Below are positions 55,826-64,000 of a stretch of 64,000 bases of DNA, in pieces. Numbering within the stretch: position 1 is the stretch's first letter; every line of letters begins with the position of its first letter. The position numbers were made by a program, and so were the translations under genes. Source of the stretch: Oscarella lobularis (Eukaryota; Porifera; Homoscleromorpha; Homosclerophorida; Oscarellidae); contig NC_089185.1 in assembly GCF_947507565.1 (NCBI RefSeq), forward strand, positions 2,108,001-2,172,000, in the 5' to 3' direction. A model generated the notes under the pieces. That model was given only the letters and a program-made list of their open reading frames with translations. It was not told the DNA's origin and made no database searches.

Positions 55826-58800
55826 CTAAAGCACTTCGTGATAGACTACGTTTGCTGTTCTTGGAGATTCTGTTAGGACGTACAAATTAGTAGGAGAACT
55901 TACACGCGAGCAGGCGACGTAGAATTGGCCGTGAGCAAAGCATTTGGTCTGAAGACTGAGACCTACCGTTTTCAATGTCTGTCCCTGCGATTTGTTTATC
56001 GTCATTGCAAAGGACAGCCTGATGGGAAACTGCAGTCTCTTGAACGGAACAGTGGAATCAGAAGGAATTAGAGGGATGCGCGGAATAAATACACTCTCGC
56101 CTGCGTACTGTCCAGTGCAAATTGTCGCCTCTATAACGTTGGGGCAGAGTCGGGTGACGGTCAACTTTGTTCCGTTGCACAGTTTCGGGGCGTCGATGTT
56201 TCGCAGAAGCATAATAGGCGCACCGACTTTTAGAGCTAAGGTGTACGCAGGAAGACCGGGGGGATTCAGGGAATTAAGAACTTCTGTGGGATAGTTGACT
56301 GCATCGTCTGGTTCCATAGTCGTATCAACGGCGAGATAAACTTTTTCGTTGTCTGGTATGAGCTGGAGCATAGTGTCGTTTATTTGATTGACGGCGTCAT
56401 TTCGAGGAGCGAGAATGGCGCGTTCGCCAAGCCAGGCGGTGTCCTTGTATCGCTCGTGAAGTTGAGGGAAAACGGCTTGTACGAGTTCGTTAGGTGATTG
56501 GACTACTGTGCCGCAAGGTACGTTAATGAGACCGTCTTCAGGGCCAGTCGGAATTGTTCCATTGCCGATTTCCAAGAGTAATTCTGCATAAGAGCCTGAC
56601 TCGCGGTCTCCGTACAGATGAACTCTCATGTTTCTTGTCAAACGCATAGTTCGGACTTTAGGCCAAATGGAGCGCGAGTATTTGAGGCATGCGGCGATCT
56701 CGTCGGCCTTCGTTCCTTTTGGTATCACCGGTAGCGTTTGTCGGAAGTCTCCTGCCAATATAAGAGGTAGACCTCCCATGAGCGTGTCGTTGTTTCGAAT
56801 GTCTCGCAGGGATCTGTCTAGTGCCTCCAGAGCCTTTTTGTTTGCCATGGTGCATTCGTCCCACACTACGACTTTGGCAAGGGAGAGAAGTCGCGCTCGT
56901 GCAGTGTTTTTCTGAATGGTGCAAGTGGGACTCTCGTAACGACTGATGTCCAGAGGTAGCTTAAAAACGGAATGGGCTGTCTTGCCGCCGGTGAGGAGAG
57001 TTGCGGCGATTCACGAAGAAGCGACTGCGAGAGCAATGTCGCCTTGCGATCGTATTTTATCAAGGAAAAGATTGAGCAAGTAGGTTTTTCCTGTTCCTCC
57101 TGGCGCATCGAGGAAAATGATAGAATCGTCGGGACCTCGTGCGACGTAAGCAAGTAATTGCTCGTAAATGTGTCTTTGTTCTTCGGTTAGGGAGTGTTCA
57201 TTCGTTGTCAGTCGCTCCTGCAATTCAGCGGTGTTATAAGAGTATTCAGCGGCAATTTCTCTAGGAAGGCTGTCGTCCTCTTGTTCAGAAGAGCGATCAG
57301 GACTTGGCAAATGGTAATCGCTGAGAGGTTTTCCTCCGGGAAACGAAAGGAGCTTGTTCTCTATGCAAATTAGAGCTCGGTTGAAAATTGCGTCAGTGTA
57401 CGGTAGCGTGTCGTCGTTTGCGCGTCTGCGAAGCGTTCGGAGGAAATCTTGGGCCATCGCTTCTTTGTGTTGTTCCCATAGAAGAAGAGGATCGGAAATT
57501 TCGCACATGTGAAGCATGATGGCAAACATGTCGCGAATTTTGTAAGGACGATCGGTGACTGTCGCTTCTGTGAGTGCCAGGTGCCAATGCTGATCATCGG
57601 CCAAAAGTCCGCGTTCTCGGCACGCTTCGGCGTACGTATCAAAAACGGTACCATCTACCGTTCGTAGGTCTGCAAAAGACGTCGGTCCTCGAACGTGAAG
57701 CAAAAGAAGTCGCAAAAGATAGCATTCGGTGTTTCTGGGATGAACCGTGTAAATGCGTCCCAAAGTTGTCGACTTTCTAATGCCGTCAGTTTCGGGCACG
57801 AGTTGACCTTGTATTCTTCTCTGCCATTTTTTCTTCACCCATCTGTAGTATCGCGGAACGTCGATGTACAGTAGAGTTTTGGCAAAATCGTCAGAAGCGC
57901 AGAGCTGGAAGAAACCTGTCAAAGTTGTGGCAGGAGGTTCTGCTGCACGGTCCGGGGCGTTCTGAACGCTGAAAACAGTTCTCTGACCGTTTTCGAGGTG
58001 GACTTGAAGTTGTTCCACTGCTGGAAAGTGGTCGTGAATGGGAAACTGCAGCATGCGCCAGACGCCTTCGTTTGTACTAATGTATCTCGCAATTTGGTAC
58101 CGCAGGATTTCGTCGTTTCTGTGCTGATTTGCCAATCCGACGACAGCTTTGTCTTTGCCCTTGTTCAAGTAGGCCATGAGGTATTTTAGGGCGCAAATGG
58201 ACCTGCAGTATTCGACGTTCACGTGGCAGTCGAAAGTGCGCGATAGAAATGGACTGTACGGAACGACCCACCTGTTGTCAACGTGAAATCTGCCTATGGT
58301 CGTTTCTACTCCGCCGTCTTCTGGAGATCGACGTCGCTATAGAGGATAACCGTTGAGAGATGTGATGGTCTCTCGCAAAAACTCTCTTGGATAGTGTTTG
58401 GTGCATTGGCCGTCTTTCATGCAAGGAGATCTGGTATTGAGTCGGCCGCAAGGTCCGTGGATCATGTGCTTGGTTATAGTTGCGAAGAGTTCTGGGTCTT
58501 CGTTGGGGTCGGGAAGTTCGGCGCTTATGATGCTGTCTATTTGATCGGGACGAATTTTTTCTACCATCCAAGAGAGACAGTGTACGTGAGGTAGGCCGCG
58601 CTTTTGCCACTCGATCGTGTAAACGTGGCAGCGTTTGATGCCGTAAATGTGTTGCGTGTCCACGAGGTACATGAACCTTTGAACTTTCAAACGGAAAACT
58701 CTGGCTATCAGATCGTGTCGATCTTTTGGGGTTTGTCCCGGAAGGAGTTCGCTCGTAATTTCTGGCCAATTTTGATTGCAGGTCATGGTTATAAATAAAT

Positions 58801-60376
58801 CGGGAGCTCCGTGATGCTTGACGTACGTCATTGCGTCTTGGCACTTTTCGTGCATGTATCGGGGTCCTCCGGTAAATGACGACGGTAAAACGACCAATTG
58901 GCCGACGTCACGCACGTCGCCGTCAGTTTCGACTGCATCTCTTAGCGCCGTGTAAGAGGCCGCACGAAGTTGTTCTTGCTTAGTCCGAAGGAGGTTCAGT
59001 CTGTCAGTTTCTATTTTTGCAAAAACGTCGACGATGAACTGGTGAGACAATTCGCCTGCACGTAGAAGAATGTTAAAGTCGCCGTCGCGCTGCATGATTC
59101 GAAATGCGTAGAATTGAAGCATTGACATTTTTTTTTCGGTGATTTGATTCGTTTTCGGATCCTTCTGTCGGCACAATATTGTGTAACCGTCTTCGCCTCT
59201 CGGAAAAAGAAGCGGATATTGCAACGAATCGTAAGATCTGTGAATTTCGGTAATGCGTTTTATTGTATCATCTCTATTGGAAAGGACGATGTCGCGATAT
59301 CCTTCTTGACCTTCGGGTAAAATAGCAGCAACGTCGTTGCCAGATGGCGCATTGAACGTTCGTTGATGTTGGCCTTGGGGAACTCTGTCGGCGCGAATAA
59401 CGACACGATAGTCAGGCATGTCTGGTGTTCGCTGATCGAGCGCGGTTTTGAAAATGCGCACGTGCTAGTTGTGCTCGTGAAGGATGTCTTGTAGGCAAAG
59501 GGTGGTGTGCCTATTTAGCTGGGAATCTCGATCTATTTGCCACGCTAATCTGGCGTCAGCTTGTTGTCCGCGATCGTCTATGAAGTATACTTGGACGAAT
59601 TGGGGTTGCTCTTCAGCTGCAGGAGTGAGAGGTCCGATATTATGGTAAATTTGTCCTTGAACTCTAAAGGTGGGCATGAATCCGGGCTCGACTACAGTGT
59701 GCGCTTGAAATGACGTCATAACAAAGCAGGAATTGTATGTGCGAATATTTTTTCTGAATTCTCTGGCTGGTGGTGTGTTATTTGTCAAAAGAGCGCGTAA
59801 GGGTTCGGGAGGAGGACCGAGCAAGGGAACGTCGACTTTGCCGTTTGCGCAACACATTCCCGGAGGTTCTGTCGGCCACTTCTTTGCATTGCAGTGAAGA
59901 CAGGTAGCAGACATTGCAACTACGCGTGCTCCCTCGTACAGATTTTGTGGGTTATAATGAAATGCGGGATAATTTGGGAGACGTACGGGCACTTCGCGAA
60001 TTTGTACGGGCTCGACTTCTCGCATTTCTACGGGATCGTCGTCGTGTTGGGCTTCTTCGTTAATGGCAACAGGGAAAGACTCGTGTACGGGTGGCGTATG
60101 GGTTGGCGATGAACGACTACGGGTACTAATAGTAACGTCTTGTGTAGAGGACAGTGGCTGTTCAGTGACTGAAGGGATGGATTGAGAAAAAGGCAAATCA
60201 TCGGCTGTCGAATGAAAGGAGGAGTCTTGATTGGAGCTAAACTCACCAACGGGAACATTCAGTGGAGATGGCAGCTCGGGATTTCTTGATCTGTTCGCCG
60301 CTCTTACCGTTTTCATTCGTTTCGCATTGCTTGATTTCCTTGCAAGAGTAGAACCGCTTTTCCGTTTTCTCGGCAT
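55826..60376 (-). pseudogene. Helitron D Rep-helicase with three nonsense codons
   Basis: ATG at 60376 (MPRKRKSGSTLARKS). One continuous frame of 1,516 codons to the stop at 55826 is interrupted only by TAG at 59464-59462 (between HEHN and HVRIFK), TAG at ~58336 (YPL*RRR, where B has Tyr) and TGA at 57010-57008 (ASS*IAAT, where B has Gly). Zinc motif CLHCNAKKWPTEPPGMCC, LPSSFTGGPRYMHEK, HUH GLPHVHCLSW (~58570-58600), paired Tyr KYLMAYLNKGKD, DAPGGTGKT (~57095), WDECTMANK, GDFRQTLP and NKSQGQT are all present. It is close to the Helitron B protein. Three stops without any indel suggest young decay by point mutation. Confidence 0.92.
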
Positions 60377-61650
60377 ATTTGAACCTGTGAAATATTATGA
60401 TTTTTTGGCTTTTTTCGTTATTTTAGGATTTTTTTGGCTTTTTTGGCTTTTTTGGCTGTTCAAGCTTTTCAAGAATATTAAGAGCCCGCCCCGGCAATGC
60501 GGACTGAGGTGCCGAGCGAAAAAATCTAGAAAGAAGAGGAATGAAATAGCGCACAAAAAGTGAACGTAGGAAAACTGACCACAGAGACGGCCGGGCGCCA
60601 AGGATCGAACCCTTCTTGACGCAAACGACGCGCCGATATGGTCGAAGGTTCGCGCAACGACAGAAGCGCGATTCTTTGCGAACGTTGAGACGATGTGTCC
60701 CCGGGCTCGAATGCGGCGATCCGAGTCCAAAAAAAGACGGCGATTGTGCCGAAAAGACGACTTGGCCCCGGACTGGAATGCGCCACGAATGCGTCGATTC
60801 GAGTCCAAGAAGACGACGATTGCGCCGAAGAAGCGACGAATATCTCGAGTCGTCGTCGAAAATTGCCCTTGAACGCCGGGAGAAAAGCGTCCAGAGCGAT
60901 CGAAAGTGAGGACTGTCGAAAAGAACGTAAGGAGCGATTGGGAACAGTTGGAACTAACGAATATCGCTTCCGATGAAGCGAAAGAACGGGTTCGAAGTCC
61001 GAAAACGCAGGAAAAAACGCCGGGAAGGCAGGCCGAGCGCCAAGGAACGGTAGATCAGGTGACCTACGGAATCCAAGATGGCGCGGGCTGTTTTCGATGA
61101 CGTCATTGACGAAAAGAGAGTTGGAAAGCGATTTAGAGACTTCGAGAACCTAAAAAAGGCTTTGCTGCATCTAACAAACGCCTTCGGAAGTGGAAACGAC
61201 TCGCGAAAGTGGGCGACTTCGAAGAAAAACAACGATTTCCCAAAAAGGGGCCCCGATCGGCAATCGAAAGCGGAAGGGCGTCGAGGAAGACGCGAAGAAG
61301 CGACCATGTCGTCGAGAGAGTCGTCCGGGCGCGGTTCGAAATCGATCGATCGCGAGAATCGCGGAAAACGGCGCTTCGCGGGCGTTTTCGGGGCGATTCG
61401 ACGATCGAAAACGCTTCGCGGCGTCGAATAATCGCTCTCGGAACTTCGAACGAATCGAAACGACGCCCGAATCGCCGGAAAAACGACGATTCTCGAAAGG
61501 GGCCCCGACGCGCGGAAAGCGGCGACAGACACTCAGACGACTTCGAAGAAGGGGTCGAAAAGCGGAGAGCTGCATGCGCTTCGAAACGAAGGAGGAGTTC
61601 GCGCACAACCGATTCGTCCAAGATGGCGCGTACGCTTTTAGTGGTAGAGA

Positions 61651-62290
61651 TTGTGAAACATGCAGGTAGCAATCTAGGGATGTATACGTCGGATTCGATC
61701 CAAGTAAAGTATATGATCTTGCTTGATCAGCGCAATCTAACAAGTCCGATCGCAAAAAGCTAAAATGCGACAATTGACCTAAATCGCATGCATCGATAGT
61801 TAGTACGCGTCTAAGGCTTTATACAAGACGTGTATACGTTGGTATACGCGCTTGTATACGACCTCGCATAAGCGCGTACGGTGGGCGTACGTCCGATTGA
61901 TCGACGCGACGTCGTATGAGGTTTCGATCAATGTCATTAGAATCCAATTTTATGCATGGAGGGGAGTGAGTTCGGATGAGGAAGCGGCCTTCGCGCTGAG
62001 GACTCGTGAGGTAACTGGCCTTCGCGCTGTGGACTCGTGAGGTACCGGCCTTCGCGCTGAGGACTCGTCCGAACTCAAGAGTAAGCATGATTCCGAACGA
62101 GAATTTCTGCACGGGTAGGCGTCCAACATGGAGTCCCTCTGGGTCCAATGTTTATTTTATCTGGCTTTGCATTCTGTCTATTACACGATAAATCTCGTCT
62201 TTCTTCCGGCTTTATCACCAGTTACCTCGATGATGCTGTTCTCCTTGGTCCGTGCGCTGCGGTCGTCACAGCGTTTTAAGAATTTGAGGA
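61651..62290. other. Host flank, no gene seen
   Basis: Contains a three-copy direct repeat (separate entry) and short GTATAC-rich stretches (61825-61865). Confidence 0.45.
61986..62072. repeat. ~30-bp tandem repeat x 3
   Basis: Three copies of GGCCTTCGCGCTGAGGACTC plus GTGAGGTA-type spacer. Confidence 0.88.
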
Positions 62291-62710
62291 ACGGTTAAGC
62301 ATGATCGGTCTTGTCATTCACAGAGACAAAAATGAGGCGTTCTCGCCTTAGTCTATTCCATCTGTTTGGCTCCTTACAGACAGCCCGTTTTCTTCGACGG
62401 CAACATGTCTTCTTGGGAGTCCAATTTGAAGCGATGATTTTGTCATCAATGAATGTCAACGTGTTATCAAAAAGGAGACAGATTTTCTCCTTAAGCTACG
62501 TGGGGTTCATAATCTCCAGGCAGCGCTATTACTGCTGCGCTATTGTAGAATACCAAAGATTAACCAACTGCAGCGCGCGGGCACTCCTTCATTGGTGCTT
62601 GATGCGGCACGTCAGCATGACGCAAACGTTCCTTGTTGTTTTCAGGCGATCATTGGTTGTCAGCTTGATCACCTCCAGGAACGACAAGCCACCCCGCCTT
62701 CTTTTTTATA
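62290..62710 (+). pseudogene. RLE-LINE RT/thumb fragment
   Basis: Plus-strand pieces in shifting frames: GLVIHRDKNEAF, SDDFVINECQRVIKKETDFL, then LQAALLLLRYCRIPKINQLQ and LDAARQHDANVPCCFQAIIG. They align in order with LHLIVADHKCEIF, GSEDFVSDSCLKL and DPQCALLLLRHCHATNLNHL of the LINE at 1748-4953. Old, broken copy of a related family. Confidence 0.6.
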
Positions 62711-63330
62711 ATAAAATACTATTAAGATGTCTACAGTATGCATTTCGCGCCAGCGTCTTACCTTAAAAGTCATTTGCTAAAAGAATTTTCGCTCTGGAGA
62801 ACTCCAGAAGCCGCGTATTCGGCTTCAGAATCATGCGTTCTTTCTTCTTTAGGAGTTATTGTGCTCTTTTTAACAGCTAAGTATTGGAAGCATATCGATA
62901 CTCAAACTTTGCGTAGCTTCCACTAGAGTGCAAGTGAATGATTGAATGACATTTGATTATCTTTTCTGGACGAGTTACAACAGAAGTCGCCCTAGTGGTC
63001 AAGTCAAGTTGCTTGAAGAATCATGTCAACAAATTTCATAGCTTTCTCCTCGCTCTTCAACCTCCAATACTCTCTTGATATACCGCCAATAACTTCAAGA
63101 ACTAGCTCAACTTTATTACATGACTTTCCTATGCCTTCCAATAGAAGCTTAATTAATACACTCTTGTGACTAAACTGGAAAGAACAGCCATTTGAGGGTA
63201 TGACATTTAGATGTTTAATGCTTCTTGTCTGTAGAAGTAGCAATCACAGTACGCAGGGTTCTTTTCGTTATAACTTTATCGCGATGCAGTCGTGCATCAT
63301 TACGGTTAATAAGAGTGCGGTCGTCGAACC
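62711..63330. other. No recognisable feature
   Basis: Short ORFs only. Confidence 0.45.
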
Positions 63331-63570
63331 AGTATAATAGATCACCGGTATAATAGATCACTGCGTCATCGTGACGTAGAGGTACGTATGAATGACGTCA
63401 CCATATGCCGCGGTCCCTCTCAGTCTTCGATTCGGTCTCGAGCAATTTCGTTCGTGAAGACGATTCTCGAGCCTAAATAAATTCAGCGAGTACGCTCTCA
63501 CGCTGATCTTTTATGCCGGTGATCTTTTTTACCGCCGGCATAACAGATCACCGGTATAAAAGACCAGTGC
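63330..63570. repeat. Repeated ATAATAGATCACCGGTATAA motifs
   Basis: CCGGTATAATAGATCAC occurs twice near 63340-63360, with related CCGGCATAACAGATCACCGG near 63533-63553. Possibly the ends of a small repetitive element. Confidence 0.45.
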
Positions 63571-63704
63571 AGTGCATGCCTTTCTGAGACGTACAGCGAC
63601 AACAAATTCATTATGGTTTGGACACACTATGCGCATGATCACTTATGCAGCCGGCAGAAAAGATCTCCAGATCTTAGTGCATGTTCTTCTAACGTATAGA
63701 AAAT

Positions 63705-63825
63705 TAACTGTCTTGGGACAATTTTAGAATTGTCTTGAGACAATTTTGAAAATTGGTTTGGGACAATTTTAGAATTGTTTTGAGACCATTTTTAAAATTG
63801 TCTTGGAACAATTTTAGAATTAGTA
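63705..63825. repeat. ~23-bp tandem repeat (TTGTCTTGGGACAATTTTAG)
   Basis: About five imperfect units, each a small inverted repeat (TTGTC...GACAA). Confidence 0.85.
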
Positions 63826-63909
63826 ACAAGTGTATGCGCTTCTAAAACAATAGGATTTAACAAGATTCTACTGTATTCCTTTCAAAATAAAAGAGCAGAA
63901 ACAGCAATA

Positions 63910-64000
63910 ATGATTGCGACAATGCTTGCTGGAATACTCACATCGATAGTCAATTCTGCTGCAATGCCTTGTGATGAAAATTCATCAGTGCATGTTGTAA
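63910..64000 (+). CDS. Possible first exon of a secreted protein (partial)
   Basis: ATG at 63910 opens a frame to the window edge (MIATMLAGILTSIVNSAAMP then CDENSSVHVV). The hydrophobic stretch and small residues before MPCDEN look like a signal peptide with cleavage near SAA|MP. The length is only 30 codons and no homology is claimed. It could be chance. Confidence 0.25.
   Translation, partial: MIATMLAGILTSIVNSAAMPCDENSSVHVV

Larger units (their letters stand above)
55583..61650 (-). mobile_element. Helitron D (6.1 kb, Rep-helicase only)
   Basis: 5' end TCTCTACCACTAAAAGCG at 61650, preceded by host A on the minus strand. 3' end is hairpin ACCCGGGCGAAGCCGGGT, then AACCAG, then CTAG at 55586-55583. 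It carries one Rep-helicase frame and no RPA gene. The 5' leader (60600-61650) is shared with B and C; a (TTTTTTGGC)n stretch lies at 60403-60462. Confidence 0.9.

Overview
This is eukaryotic nuclear DNA that consists mostly of transposable elements. Genes are split by very small GT-AG introns (46-61 bp in several genes). The mix of elements is RLE-type and 2A/PHD-type LINEs, a Ty3-like gag, Tc1/IS630, pogo, hAT, P-element-like, IS3-like and MULE-like DNA transposons, and Helitrons that carry RPA genes. That mix suggests an early-branching animal such as a sponge or cnidarian. This is inference; no host marker gene fixes the species.

Layout. 1-5136: three head-to-tail copies (one full length, two 5'-truncated) of a minus-strand LINE with a restriction-like endonuclease, all joined at (GA/TC)n microsatellites. 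5.3-9.6 kb: AT-rich repeats, a Tc1 remnant, a Ty3-type gag remnant with a tRNA-like primer site, and a pogo remnant. 10.2-11.1 kb: a small coiled-coil gene whose coding exon is cut by a 571-bp MULE-like element with a perfect 9-bp target duplication. 12.2-14.7 kb: a LINE remnant with a 2A peptide and PHD finger, then a 1,069-bp near-perfect palindrome. 15,005-17,498: an intact IS630/Tc1-type transposon with TIRs and TA duplication. It encodes a transposase and, convergently, a spliced 359-residue accessory protein. 18-27.5 kb: fragments of pogo, hAT, P-element-like and IS3-like transposases, a degenerate gene with a zinc finger, a minisatellite and a mariner-type MITE. About 28.2-30.3 kb: an unidentified multi-exon gene. 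31.6-33.3 kb: LINE reverse-transcriptase crumbs.

35,202-61,650 is the dominant structure: five Helitrons (called Z, A, B, C, D here, left to right) joined head to tail, all reading on the minus strand. At each junction the CTAG 3' end of one element directly abuts the TC 5' end of the next. A, B and D carry Rep-helicase genes, all disrupted. A and B also carry a replication-protein-A-like gene, but in opposite gene order. C and Z are non-coding. The transposon strand of every 3' end carries a hairpin closed by a GAA triloop. The flanking host bases are A and T, the normal Helitron target.

61.7-64 kb holds short repeats, another LINE fragment, and at the very edge the possible start of a secreted protein. 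The two best candidates for undescribed biology are the stacked Helitron array and the two-gene IS630/Tc1 transposon.
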